The position numbers and the translations under genes are program-made. 64,000 nt of DNA from Flavobacterium sp. TR2 (lineage in GTDB: Bacteria > Bacteroidota > Bacteroidia > Flavobacteriales > Flavobacteriaceae), in NCBI RefSeq assembly GCF_025252405.1, contig NZ_CP104307.1:496001-560000 (forward strand). The letters run 5' to 3'. Of this stretch, positions 7,797 through 15,636 are shown one piece after another (within the stretch, counting starts at the first letter, position 1; each line of letters opens with the position of its first letter). The notes beneath the pieces are model-generated. The model was not told the origin of the DNA. It saw only the letters and a list, made by a program, of their open reading frames with translations, and did no database searches.

Positions 7797-8273
7797 TTAT
7801 TTTTTATTGGTTTTAGGCTCAGCAGCTTTTACATCAGCTTTTGCAGCCGGTTCTTGTGGCGCAGCTGGTTCCTGTTGTTTTGCTGGCTCTTGCGATTGTT
7901 CTGGCACAGCTGGTTCTTGCGGTTCAGAAGATGCAGCCGGTTCTTGTGGTGCAGCTGGTTCTTGTGGTGCAGCCAATTCAGCTGTTAAAACTCTATTTGG
8001 GAATGTTTCAGGGTCAAACGGGTCTGTATTCACAACAGTAAGATTCGGCGCCACAATTTCTGCAGTAACATCAATATTGTTTAAATCTGCGCTTTCAGCC
8101 TCTTCCGTTTCGTCCGATTCCTCAACCTCTGATCTGTAGACAGGTGCGACTGATTTATTTTTCAAACCTTTTGCATGATTGGCAGCGGCATTTTCTGTAA
8201 AAAATGGCTCACCATCAGCAGTCTGGTAATACATATCCAGATTTGGATTTGCTTTAAAAATTTCGTTTTTCAT
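7797..8273 (-). CDS. Phage protein with C-terminal Pro-Gln-Glu-Pro-Ala repeats
   Basis: A 158-residue protein. The N-terminal 35 residues (NPNLDMYYQTADGEPFF, then ENAAANHAKGL) form a short conserved-looking segment. The C-terminal 60 residues are a low-complexity run of PQEPA-type repeats ending in lysines. It starts one base after the spanin-like stop and precedes the sheath gene by 3 bases. The repeats explain the Ala/Gly/Cys-rich shadow frames on the other strand. The function is unknown; a structural or fibre-like accessory role is a guess. Confidence 0.6.
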   Translation of the reverse strand: MKNEIFKANPNLDMYYQTADGEPFFTENAAANHAKGLKNKSVAPVYRSEVEESDETEEAESADLNNIDVTAEIVAPNLTVVNTDPFDPETFPNRVLTAELAAPQEPAAPQEPAASSEPQEPAVPEQSQEPAKQQEPAAPQEPAAKADVKAAEPKTNKK

Positions 8274-8274
8274 G

Positions 8275-8793
8275 CTAAACGGGTTTAAAGATTTTGATTA
8301 AAAATTTGATTAGGTAGTAAAGGGCAAGGGTAAGGAAGACACGCCCGCAGAAAATCTGGAACTTTTCCCACCATGTGAGCGGCTTTTTAATGTAATTGGT
8401 ATGCGTAACGGTAACCTTTTGGATGTCGGTCTTGTAAGTGTCTTTCCACTGCGCAAAAAGTTTTTGGGCTTCCGCCTGACAATCGACTTTAAGCTGATTG
8501 TCCTGAATATTTACTTTAGGAGCCTTTAAGCTTTTCCCTGGCGTTGCGACAGGTTCGCCCTTGAACTTGACTTTTCCGTCCTTGCATTCAAGCCATGCAT
8601 TGTAATAGCTGCTGTCCTGCAGGATTTCGAAAACTGTGTCTCTTACAACTACTTTGGTCGTAATTGTGTTTACTTCTGATTTTTCAGGTAAAGGAACGCC
8701 GCTGCTTTTACAGGAGACTAGCGTTCCAATGGCCAAAAACAAAAAACTAAAGTAAAATAAGCAGAGTGTGATTTTATTGGGTTTATTCTTCAT
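8275..8793 (-). CDS. Candidate unimolecular spanin (lipoprotein with C-terminal TM)
   Basis: A 172-residue protein with a lipoprotein signal peptide (LFLAIGTLVSC, lipid Cys near residue 28), a periplasmic region of about 105 residues, and one C-terminal transmembrane helix (VFLTLALYYLIKFLIKIF) ending KPV. Anchors in both outer and inner membrane are the defining layout of u-spanins, which fuse the two membranes at lysis. It follows the endolysin gene by 24 bases, and a TM protein of holin type lies upstream. The topology is seen; the function is inferred. Confidence 0.7.
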   Translation of the reverse strand: MKNKPNKITLCLFYFSFLFLAIGTLVSCKSSGVPLPEKSEVNTITTKVVVRDTVFEILQDSSYYNAWLECKDGKVKFKGEPVATPGKSLKAPKVNIQDNQLKVDCQAEAQKLFAQWKDTYKTDIQKVTVTHTNYIKKPLTWWEKFQIFCGRVFLTLALYYLIKFLIKIFKPV

Positions 8794-8817
8794 GTTTAAT
8801 TGCTTTTTAAATGGGCT

Positions 8818-9276
8818 TTAAAATCTGATAAAACCCTTCATTTGTGATATTTTGCGATCGTATCGCCTTGCGACTTCATAACCTTCACGGCTTCCTATAT
8901 TATTGGTATTTCCTTCAATGGTCTGCAGCTTTCCGTTTGGCAGAAGCTTTTCGACAAATCCGGTATGTCCTGCGCCTTTGCCAAAATCCATAATAAAAAA
9001 GTCTCCTGGCTGCGGTGTGGCTACTCTGTATTTTGCCATCTTGCTGTACATATCCAAAACACCGGCTGTTTTTGCAAGTGGGTTTTCAACGTTCAGCTCA
9101 GTCGAGGCTGATTTTACTGACCAATAAACGAAAGCCATGCACCACGCATAACCCTTTCCTAGTCCCACTGATTTGAGATATTTTTCAACCGCTGGTCCAG
9201 CATTGCTGTTTTTGGGTATTTCCTGTACGCCGATTTGGCTTTGGGCTATTTCAAGTGCTTTATTTCGTAGTGTCAT
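8818..9276 (-). CDS. Endolysin, CHAP/TIGR02594-type amidase
   Basis: A 152-residue protein. 'ALEIAQSQIGVQEIPKNSN' at the start, the Cys motif 'GYAWCMAFVYWSVKSA' (Cys46) and the His motif 'GAGHTGFVEK' (His104) followed by 'IEGNTNN' match the TIGR02594 group of cysteine amidases/endopeptidases that cut peptidoglycan at host lysis. There is no signal peptide, so export depends on a holin. The ATG lies inside the upstream gene (17-base overlap). Confidence 0.88.
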   Translation of the reverse strand: MTLRNKALEIAQSQIGVQEIPKNSNAGPAVEKYLKSVGLGKGYAWCMAFVYWSVKSASTELNVENPLAKTAGVLDMYSKMAKYRVATPQPGDFFIMDFGKGAGHTGFVEKLLPNGKLQTIEGNTNNIGSREGYEVARRYDRKISQMKGFIRF

Positions 9277-9559
9277 GGGTCTTTCCGTTTAATTGTTTGA
9301 ACTTTTGCAGCTCATCAACTAACTGCTGATTTATAAGCATCAATTCCTTATGCTGGATTTCCATGTGCTTGATAGTATCATAAGCTGCGGTCAGTCTTGT
9401 AGCCATATCGTCGAGCATTTCCCGATAATATTTTACAGCCGTTACGGCGTTATCAAGTTCAGCGGCTCTATTTTCCGCTAGGTTTTTTCTTTTAGAAAAC
9501 AGCCAAGTAATTAATGCTCCAAAAAATGCGGTCAGAGTTGGGTATGCAAATTGTTCCAT
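9260..9559 (-). CDS. Holin-position membrane protein with coiled coil
   Basis: A 99-residue protein with one N-terminal transmembrane segment (YPTLTAFFGALITWLF) followed by a long helical coiled-coil region (about residues 28-92). It overlaps the endolysin start and heads the lysis cassette, which fits a holin or holin-associated protein. Canonical holins usually have more or longer TM segments, so the exact role stays open. It is separated from the capsid gene by a terminator. Confidence 0.6.
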   Translation of the reverse strand: MEQFAYPTLTAFFGALITWLFSKRKNLAENRAAELDNAVTAVKYYREMLDDMATRLTAAYDTIKHMEIQHKELMLINQQLVDELQKFKQLNGKTHDTTK

Positions 9560-9577
9560 TTATAATTTTTGGGTTTT

Positions 9578-9608
9578 AAAAATGGCTCAGAACAGCAGAG
9601 CCATTTTT
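9578..9608 (-). terminator. Intrinsic terminator after major capsid gene
   Basis: AAAAATGGCTC / GAGCCATTTTT form a perfect 11-bp stem with a 9-base loop, 10 bases behind the capsid stop codon. The flanking A/T runs make it work in minus direction between the capsid gene and the lysis genes. Confidence 0.85.
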
Positions 9609-9618
9609 TATAGTGATC

Positions 9619-10542
9619 TTAAATGATTGCTCCAATTTTCTCAGCTCTGAAAGGAGTTGCTAAGAAATAGTGACGATAAGACAGATCATTTGTTTGTGTT
9701 GACGGGTTATTTTTAGCCTCAGCAAAATACTGTTTTGTATTACCTGTCTTTTTAGCAATACCAGTAAGCCCAAATACAATTGAACCCGGTCTGTCAGTTC
9801 CGCCTGGAACAGAACCGTATGCTTTTTTAACACCTGCAGAAGTGAAGTACGGCATATTTTCGTAGGTGTATAAATAGAATCCTGCGATTTTTGGCGCTGG
9901 CTGTCCTTCACTGTAATTAACAAGCTTGTCACCAAAATTTTTACGATCTAACAATAAATCATTCCAGTGATCTTCTGTTAAAACAAGACGTCTATCTTTA
10001 AGCGGAAACTTACCTGATTTGCACGCTGCCTTAAGCCTCACTAAATCATCATAAGTTAATCTTGGACGCGTGCCATCCATTAAAGGAGCATCTGTTCCGT
10101 TTATACCAGTAGCAAAAATGACTGGTGTTTTAGTAGTATGTGACTGTGGAGCAATTGAGTGAATAGCTTTACCATATTTCTCCGCTAAGATTGCTCTTAC
10201 TGAGCTTTTAGTAACAGTATCAATTTTATCATAAGACGCTCCCATGATTTGATCGTCAGAAACAGTCACTACTTTAGTTTGATACTTGTCCAGCGTAAAC
10301 TGCAATGAACCGTCTGTATATTGCTGTACTGGAATTGGATAAGTTGTATTGTTGATTAAAACATCAACATCAAAATCAGTAGCTGCAATATGAATAATGT
10401 TAGATTCAGTTGCGGTATTCTCACCAACTAGAGACACATCCGCGTCTAGCTCTGCTACGCCATCAAGCCAAGGCGCTTGATCTGATTCATCTAAGTTTGT
10501 GATAACACGATCTAACCAAATTTCAGGAAAATTTGCTGGCAT
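9619..10542 (-). CDS. Major capsid protein
   Basis: A 307-residue protein (MPANFPEIWLDRVITNLDES...) directly after the protease/scaffold gene (4-base gap). This is the standard position of the major head protein (Mu gpT). 'GTRPRLTYDDLVRLKAACKSGKFPLKDRRLVLTEDHWNDLL' and 'GFYLYTYENMPYF' are typical of the HK97-fold capsid proteins of phages of Bacteroidota. The strong terminator behind the gene fits very high expression. Confidence 0.85.
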   Translation of the reverse strand: MPANFPEIWLDRVITNLDESDQAPWLDGVAELDADVSLVGENTATESNIIHIAATDFDVDVLINNTTYPIPVQQYTDGSLQFTLDKYQTKVVTVSDDQIMGASYDKIDTVTKSSVRAILAEKYGKAIHSIAPQSHTTKTPVIFATGINGTDAPLMDGTRPRLTYDDLVRLKAACKSGKFPLKDRRLVLTEDHWNDLLLDRKNFGDKLVNYSEGQPAPKIAGFYLYTYENMPYFTSAGVKKAYGSVPGGTDRPGSIVFGLTGIAKKTGNTKQYFAEAKNNPSTQTNDLSYRHYFLATPFRAEKIGAII

Positions 10543-10546
10543 ATTT

Positions 10547-11002
10547 TTATTTTTTTACGTTAAACATTTTGTTGTACTCGTCTGGATTACTGTTTTTAAA
10601 AGCCAATTGTTCATTCAGACTTAATTTTTGAAAATCTTCTTTTGTGGCCACTCCAATAGATACAGGGGTAACCGTTTGATTGGCTAAAGTGGTTTTAGAT
10701 GGAATTGAATCCAGAGTAGTCTTAAGAATAGAAAGGCTGGCTTTTCCAAGAGCTTCGAACTCTTCTCTTTTTGGAGCTGCAAATTTTCCAGCCAGCTGTC
10801 CAGCATCAAGCAATGCTTTTAATTCTTCGGCTTCCTGGTTTTCTTTTTCAGTCTGCATGGCCAATAATTTGCCCTTGTTTTCTGCATTCTCTTTTGATAA
10901 TTTTAATACAGCAGTTTCAACTGCCTCAACATCCACCTCTGGTGCTGTCTTATCAAAACTTAAAGCTGTCAATGCAGCAATTGATAGTGTAATTTTTTTC
11001 AT
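10547..11002 (-). CDS. Internal scaffold product (Mu Z-like nested start)
   Basis: An in-frame ATG at 11002 (NNMKKITLSIAALTALSF) sits exactly at the border between the protease and scaffold parts, after a Pro/Thr-rich linker (IPPTQTRTLDLNP). Starting there gives a 151-residue scaffold-only protein. In Mu, gpZ is made from such an internal start in gene I. The start is an inference from the domain border; no strong ribosome-binding signal is visible. Confidence 0.5.
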   Translation of the reverse strand: MKKITLSIAALTALSFDKTAPEVDVEAVETAVLKLSKENAENKGKLLAMQTEKENQEAEELKALLDAGQLAGKFAAPKREEFEALGKASLSILKTTLDSIPSKTTLANQTVTPVSIGVATKEDFQKLSLNEQLAFKNSNPDEYNKMFNVKK

Positions 11003-11524
11003 ATTATTTTTAGGGTTTAAATCCAACGTTCTGGTTTGGGTTGGCGGTATGGTTTCACCTTCTGTAGGCATAATAGACAAGCACAATTTTTTAACCTCTT
11101 CATCCTTTAAGAGCTCGCCTTCCTGGTTGTAAAGACGGATTGAATTTGCATTTGAAGGAACTGCGACAATAGAGCATTCGTAAAGCTCGCATTTGGTCAT
11201 TATCAGTTCATCGCCAATAATCTGCAAGTCCTCACGGTTAAAAGAGATACCCATTGAACATGTCTTTATGAACTCACGTTCGACTTTTCCGGCAACCAGC
11301 GCCGCATCTTTGTCGTCCATATCGAAAACAGGTTCGCCAAGAAGCAGGTCCTTATCGACTGTTACGTTTTCCCATCGTCCAAGAACATTGCCTGTTGAGT
11401 TCCAATGGTTGTTTAGCATCATTGGATTTTTTTTGAACCTCTTCAAACTGATTCCAGATGTGACAATTCTAAATCCGTAACTGTTGACCTGATTCTGATC
11501 ATTAAAAACAAAAGGTTTTGGCAT
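10547..11524 (-). CDS. Prohead protease fused to scaffold (Mu gpI-like)
   Basis: A 325-residue protein. The N-terminal half looks like an S78-type prohead protease: 'MLNNHWNSTGNVLGRWE' with a candidate His, 'GEPVFDMDDKDA', 'FIKTCSMGISF' with the candidate Ser, and 'MTKCELYECSIVAVPSNANSI'. The C-terminal half is a helical, acidic scaffold (ENAENKGKLLAMQTEKENQEAEELKALL). Protease and scaffold in one gene upstream of the capsid gene is the Mu I/Z arrangement. It heads the minus-strand late operon. Confidence 0.82.
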   Translation of the reverse strand: MPKPFVFNDQNQVNSYGFRIVTSGISLKRFKKNPMMLNNHWNSTGNVLGRWENVTVDKDLLLGEPVFDMDDKDAALVAGKVEREFIKTCSMGISFNREDLQIIGDELIMTKCELYECSIVAVPSNANSIRLYNQEGELLKDEEVKKLCLSIMPTEGETIPPTQTRTLDLNPKNNMKKITLSIAALTALSFDKTAPEVDVEAVETAVLKLSKENAENKGKLLAMQTEKENQEAEELKALLDAGQLAGKFAAPKREEFEALGKASLSILKTTLDSIPSKTTLANQTVTPVSIGVATKEDFQKLSLNEQLAFKNSNPDEYNKMFNVKK

Positions 11525-11599
11525 AGGCTATTTTTTTGCGTTGTTTCATTTTGAGAGGACAAAGATTGAGTGGAAAAACGCCGAAAAAAAAAATCTTAA

Positions 11600-11662
11600 A
11601 ACTCGCTGAACTACTGTATTAACTGGCTGTATCAGTTTATAAACTCCCTGAACATCATTTTT
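11600..11662. promoter_or_regulatory. Three 21-bp iterons in divergent late promoter region
   Basis: Core AACTSSCTGWA occurs at 11600 (AACTCGCTGAA), 11621 (AACTGGCTGTA) and 11642 (AACTCCCTGAA), spaced exactly 21 bp (two helical turns). It lies in the only intergenic space between the two divergent late operons. The putative -7 boxes on both sides are imperfect (CAATTTTG at 11683 on +; AATCTTTG ending at 11560 on -) and no -33 TTG is evident. Activator-dependent late promoters would look like this. Confidence 0.7.
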
Positions 11663-11707
11663 TTAAAGCGCCTTTATTGAATCAATTTTGCTCATAAAAT
11701 CGACATT

Positions 11708-12145
11708 ATGGCAATAAAAAAGGCACTTGAAAAGGAGTACGCAAAGTCCTTATATCTAGCGGGCGGACTAACCCAGAAGGAGATCGCAGAAAGGGTTTCC
11801 GTCACTGAAAAAACACTGGCAAAGTGGATTAAGGAAGGAAAATGGGACAGCTTGAAAAAATCGCTTCTGACCACCAAACAGAATCAGCTGTCATTCTTAT
11901 ATGACCAGCTCGATTTTTTGAACACTGATATTTCAAAAAGAGATTTTAAAGTCGCTGTCGGCAAAGAGGCAGACACCATTATTAAGATTACCGCTTCCAT
12001 TAACCGACTTGAAACTGAAACATCAATCGGCGATACTGTGGAAGTGGCCAGACACTTTATTGAGTTTGTGCGCCAGCAGGATTTGGAGCTTGCAAAAACC
12101 ATTACAAACCTTTTTGATGTATTCATAACCGCAAAAATGAAATAA
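11708..12145 (+). CDS. Terminase small subunit-like protein
   Basis: A 145-residue protein. The N-terminal helix-turn-helix (LYLAGGLTQKEIAERVSVTEKTLAKWIKEGKWD) is the DNA-recognition domain found in small terminases (gpP N-terminus type) and is followed by a long helical region. It is the first gene of the plus-strand late operon and overlaps the large terminase by one base (TAATG). It would mark phage DNA for packaging. Confidence 0.8.
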   Translation: MAIKKALEKEYAKSLYLAGGLTQKEIAERVSVTEKTLAKWIKEGKWDSLKKSLLTTKQNQLSFLYDQLDFLNTDISKRDFKVAVGKEADTIIKITASINRLETETSIGDTVEVARHFIEFVRQQDLELAKTITNLFDVFITAKMK

Positions 12146-13677
12146 TGGCGAGCGCAGAGGATAAAAAGTATTACGAACTATGGCAGCAGTTTCGGGACAA
12201 CACCCGAAAGGCGACACCTATTGACCTAAATGAAAGTTTAGCCGATAAGCAGAACCGTATTGCCAGATTGGAGAAACATCCGGAACAATGGTTTAAATAC
12301 TATTTCCCTAATTTCTACACCTCAGAACCTGCACCGTTTCATATACGCTCAACACAGAGAGTTTTAAATCTTGCCGAACTTTATTTGGTGCGCTCTTGGT
12401 CACGTGAGCTTTCGAAAACGGGGCGTACCATGATGGAAATTCTTTATCTAGTAATTGCTAAGAAAACGAAAAAGAACGTTTTAATGGTTTCCAGTACCTA
12501 CGATAATGCTGAGCGCTTGCTGCTGCCTTATAAATCAATCCTAGAGGCTAACAACAGGATTATAAACGACTACGGCGAGCAGGAAAGTTTAGGCTCATGG
12601 GAAGCAGGCGAATTTGTAACCAAGCAAGGCGTTTCTTTCCGTGCTCTTGGTGCAGGACAGTCACCGCGTGGTACCAGAAAAGATGAAGTGCGTCCGGATG
12701 TTATTCTGATTGACGATATTGATACAGACGAAGAGTGCCGAAATCCGGCCAGAATCAAAGCGAAAGTAAAATGGCTGGAAGAAGCGTTATACGGTACCCG
12801 CTCAATTTCGAACGGCCTTTTATGGATTGCCAACGGAAACATAATTGCAAAATACTGTTGCATTACTGAAATGGCTAAGGTTGCCGATTTTCATGAGATC
12901 GTAAACATTCGTGATGAAAAAGGCGTTTCTACATGGCCACAGAAAAATACAGAGGCGTTAATTAACCGTGCACTTTCAAAAATATCTTGGGCTGCTCAGC
13001 AAAAAGAATATTTCAACAATCCAGTAAGCGAGGGTGATGTATTTAAAGAGGTTCATTACGGTAAATGTCCGCCTGCAAGTTCCTGCGAATCTGTTATAGT
13101 TTATGCAGACCCTTCAACATCTAATAAAGATAAAGGAGCAAGCAAGCAGGCTTCTTACAAAGGTGTTGGCATTATTGGAAAAAAAGGCGCTAAACGATAT
13201 ATATACAAAGTCTGGCTTAAACAGACCAACAATGCAACTTTTGTAGGCTGGCTCTTTGAAGCCTATCAATGGCTTATAGAGCATAAAGTTGATATTAAGC
13301 GCATTTACATTGAAAACAACTCGCTTCAAGACCCGCACTACGAACAGGTTATCACTCCTGAAATCAGAAAGCGTAATAAAGAACTTGGCGTGTATCTGCC
13401 AATTTCAGAAGATACGCGTAAAAAACCTGAAAAGTTTTTCAGGATTGAAGGAACGCTGGAACCGATACACTCAAAAGGAAATTTGATTTTTAATATCGAT
13501 GAAAAGGAGAACCCGGATATGGTTGTTATGGATGGTCAGATGTTAGGAGTTTCAGAGAATGCAAAGACAATGGACGGACCCGACTTCGTTGAGGGCGGAT
13601 GCTGGCTTTTAGACAATAAATCAGTCCCAATGGAAGGCGGTTATGCTTACGGCGGAGGCAGTAACAGAAAATTTTAA
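12145..13677 (+). CDS. Terminase large subunit
   Basis: A 510-residue protein. The ATPase domain shows an atypical Walker A-like segment (SRELSKTGRT, about residues 88-97), a coupling-like region 'ALGAGQSPRGTRKDEVRPD', and Walker B 'VILIDDIDTDEE'. The nuclease domain starts at 'VIVYADPSTSNKDKGASKQASYKGVGIIG' with acidic metal-binding residues and continues with 'IYIENNS'. It is Mu gp28-like by position and packages DNA into proheads together with the upstream HTH protein. Confidence 0.9.
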   Translation: MASAEDKKYYELWQQFRDNTRKATPIDLNESLADKQNRIARLEKHPEQWFKYYFPNFYTSEPAPFHIRSTQRVLNLAELYLVRSWSRELSKTGRTMMEILYLVIAKKTKKNVLMVSSTYDNAERLLLPYKSILEANNRIINDYGEQESLGSWEAGEFVTKQGVSFRALGAGQSPRGTRKDEVRPDVILIDDIDTDEECRNPARIKAKVKWLEEALYGTRSISNGLLWIANGNIIAKYCCITEMAKVADFHEIVNIRDEKGVSTWPQKNTEALINRALSKISWAAQQKEYFNNPVSEGDVFKEVHYGKCPPASSCESVIVYADPSTSNKDKGASKQASYKGVGIIGKKGAKRYIYKVWLKQTNNATFVGWLFEAYQWLIEHKVDIKRIYIENNSLQDPHYEQVITPEIRKRNKELGVYLPISEDTRKKPEKFFRIEGTLEPIHSKGNLIFNIDEKENPDMVVMDGQMLGVSENAKTMDGPDFVEGGCWLLDNKSVPMEGGYAYGGGSNRKF

Positions 13678-13680
13678 ACT

Positions 13681-14106
13681 ATGTTTTTAGGAAAAGAAGA
13701 TTTAGGCAGCGCAATTTATGGCTACCAGGTTGACCAGATCACCGAAGGAAATGACGATTTAGTTATGCAGGCCATTGGCGCTGCGGTTCAAGAAGTGGGC
13801 GGTTATCTGTCCGGCGCATCGTCTTACGACGTTCCCGCAATATTTGCGCCAACGGGCACCGCAAGAAACCCTTTGCTGGTAACGCATACCGTGACCGTTG
13901 CAAAATGGTACCTGGTTGAACTATGCAATGCAGACATTATCTACGAGCAGGCAAAAGAAAGGTACGACCGCGCCGTCGCTTGGCTGGTAAAATTATCAAA
14001 AGGCACTGTAAAATTAGACAATCTGCCAACTATTCCAATCGAAGACCAGGAAGACGAATTGGACGGTTTTGGCAATGGTTCACGAGTAAAATTTAATCAC
14101 GAGTAA
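13681..14106 (+). CDS. gp36-like protein (DUF1320)
   Basis: A 141-residue protein. 'DQITEGNDDLVMQAIGAAVQEVGGYLSG-YDVPAIF' followed by 'LVTHTVTVAKWYLVELCNA' and 'YDRAVAWLVKLSKGTVKLDNLP' is the DUF1320 pattern of Mu gp36, thought to act in head or head-tail completion. It lies 3 bases after the large terminase. Confidence 0.85.
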   Translation: MFLGKEDLGSAIYGYQVDQITEGNDDLVMQAIGAAVQEVGGYLSGASSYDVPAIFAPTGTARNPLLVTHTVTVAKWYLVELCNADIIYEQAKERYDRAVAWLVKLSKGTVKLDNLPTIPIEDQEDELDGFGNGSRVKFNHE

Positions 14107-14107
14107 T

Positions 14108-14362
14108 ATGGTACGCAAAAAAGAATGGTCGGAATTTAGACGCACAGGACTAGTCCTTATTATAAACCAGATACTGCATGTCTTTGGCTGGGCTTTAGTT
14201 TTTGATATTGAAAACGACGAGATAAAAAACGTTTATCCCGCACGCGTGAAATTTAGAGGTTTTGACGCCAAAAGCGCTTCGGATGCTTATTTAAAGGTCA
14301 CAAACTACCTAAAAAAAAATATTGACGAATTAGACAAGGAGATTAAAGAAAATGAGCAGTAG
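14108..14362 (+). CDS. Small phage protein, unknown
   Basis: An 84-residue protein. 'TGLVLIINQILHVFGWALVFDI' and 'VYPARVKFRGFDAKSASDAYLKVTNYLKKNIDEL' suggest a small alpha/beta domain with a helical end. It sits between the gp36-like and portal genes in the packed late operon and overlaps the portal start by 11 bases. I recognise no function. Confidence 0.6.
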   Translation: MVRKKEWSEFRRTGLVLIINQILHVFGWALVFDIENDEIKNVYPARVKFRGFDAKSASDAYLKVTNYLKKNIDELDKEIKENEQ

Positions 14363-15605
14363 AAAAGTTAGATCATTAGCAAAAAAAAATATAGAATTGG
14401 CAGCAAAAAAAACAGCTGCCGCACCAAGCTCTGCGGGTTTGGTAAATCAGATCGCTCCCGTTTCAATGTCGCGCGTACGTCAGGATGTTTTGACATGGAA
14501 CACGGCGCTTACAATGGCGCGTAAAGCGGAAAAGCCAAAACGCCATCTGCTCATGAACCTGTACGATGAAATTTTTATCGACGGGCTTTTGCGCTCACAG
14601 GTCAGCAACCGTTTCTTAAAATCTCTGGCGATGAATTTTACCATCACAGACAAAGCGGGGAAAGTGAACGAAGAGCTTACCAATTTTCTCCAGGATAAAA
14701 TATGGGTGAACGAAATCAATAAGGCGATTTTAGGAACAGTTACGCATGCACATTCTGTTGTCGAGCTCTCATGGATTGAAAGCACGAACGGTCAGGCGGC
14801 GGCAGAACCGCAATTGAAAGCCGAACTTATTAAGCGCCAAAACATCGAGCCTAAAGAAGGAATTTTTTACCCGGACTACAGAGAGGACAAAGGCATCAAG
14901 TACCGCGAAATGAAAGAATACGGCACTTGGATTATAGAGTTTGGAGACCGAGAAGACTTGGGATTAATGAACTGCGCTGTACCTCACGTTCTATTTAAAC
15001 GTTTTGCGCAATCCTGCTGGTCTGAACTTTGCGAGATTGCCGGTATTCCTCCACGTGTTATGAAAACGGACACGCAAAATATTGCGATGCTGCGAAGAGC
15101 CGAAAGAATGATGAAAGAAATGGGGGCTGCCGCTTGGTTCATTATCGATGAAAACGAAAAATTTGAATGGGCGGAAGCAACAAAAACGGACGGTGCAGTC
15201 TATCAGAATTTAATGACTTTCTGCAACAACGAATTATCCATGCTTTTCAATGGCGCTGTAATGGGACAGGACACGAAAAACGGCAGCCGTTCAAAAGAAG
15301 CTGCAATGCAGGAAACTTTGCAGACTTTAGTCGATAGCGATCTTTCATTAATTGAGCAGTACTGGAACTCTGTTGTAATTCCTGCGCTTATTAACATTGG
15401 CGTCATATCTAGAGAATGCGTTTTCACTTATCCTGAGAGCAAAGATATTTCTCAATTATGGTCAATGGTAAAAGAAGCCATGCAGCATTACGAAATGGAT
15501 GTTGAATGGATGAACTCAACATTTAGCTTGAAAATATTAAAGCCTAAACAGGCTGCGCCAGCTCCAGGCACAAACCTAACAATTGGAGAAAGTTTTTTCG
15601 TCTAA
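14352..15605 (+). CDS. Portal protein (DUF935, Mu gp29-like)
   Basis: A 417-residue protein with DUF935 hallmarks: 'KRHLLMNLYDEIFIDGLLRSQVSNR' near residues 60-85, 'ILGTVTHAHSVVELSW', 'PHVLFKRFAQSCWSELCEIAGIPPRVMKTDT' and 'GAVMGQDTKNGSRSKEAAMQETLQTLVDSDLSLIEQYWNS'. It forms the dodecameric DNA gate of the head. The frame ends ...GESFFV-stop at a slippery T TTT TTC, so part of the product may carry the next protein as a C-terminal extension. Confidence 0.9.
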   Translation: MSSRKVRSLAKKNIELAAKKTAAAPSSAGLVNQIAPVSMSRVRQDVLTWNTALTMARKAEKPKRHLLMNLYDEIFIDGLLRSQVSNRFLKSLAMNFTITDKAGKVNEELTNFLQDKIWVNEINKAILGTVTHAHSVVELSWIESTNGQAAAEPQLKAELIKRQNIEPKEGIFYPDYREDKGIKYREMKEYGTWIIEFGDREDLGLMNCAVPHVLFKRFAQSCWSELCEIAGIPPRVMKTDTQNIAMLRRAERMMKEMGAAAWFIIDENEKFEWAEATKTDGAVYQNLMTFCNNELSMLFNGAVMGQDTKNGSRSKEAAMQETLQTLVDSDLSLIEQYWNSVVIPALINIGVISRECVFTYPESKDISQLWSMVKEAMQHYEMDVEWMNSTFSLKILKPKQAAPAPGTNLTIGESFFV

Positions 15606-15636
15606 GCCCCAAAGCCTATAATCAGTATTTTGGGGC
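15593..15636 (+). promoter_or_regulatory. Candidate -1 frameshift signal (portal to gpF-like)
   Basis: Slippery heptamer T_TTT_TTC at 15593-15599 is in correct phase (AGT TTT TTC). A 6-base spacer with the portal stop follows (GTCTAA, 15600-15605). A perfect 8-bp hairpin comes next: GCCCCAAA (15606-15613) with TTTGGGGC (15629-15636) and a 15-base loop. All three parts of a canonical bacterial -1 frameshift site are present at the spacing usually seen. Confidence 0.75.

Noticed and set aside
7767-8139. Cys/Gly/Ala-rich plus-strand frames that look like metal-binding or keratin-like proteins
   Set aside because: They are the complement of the PQEPA repeats in the minus-strand gene.
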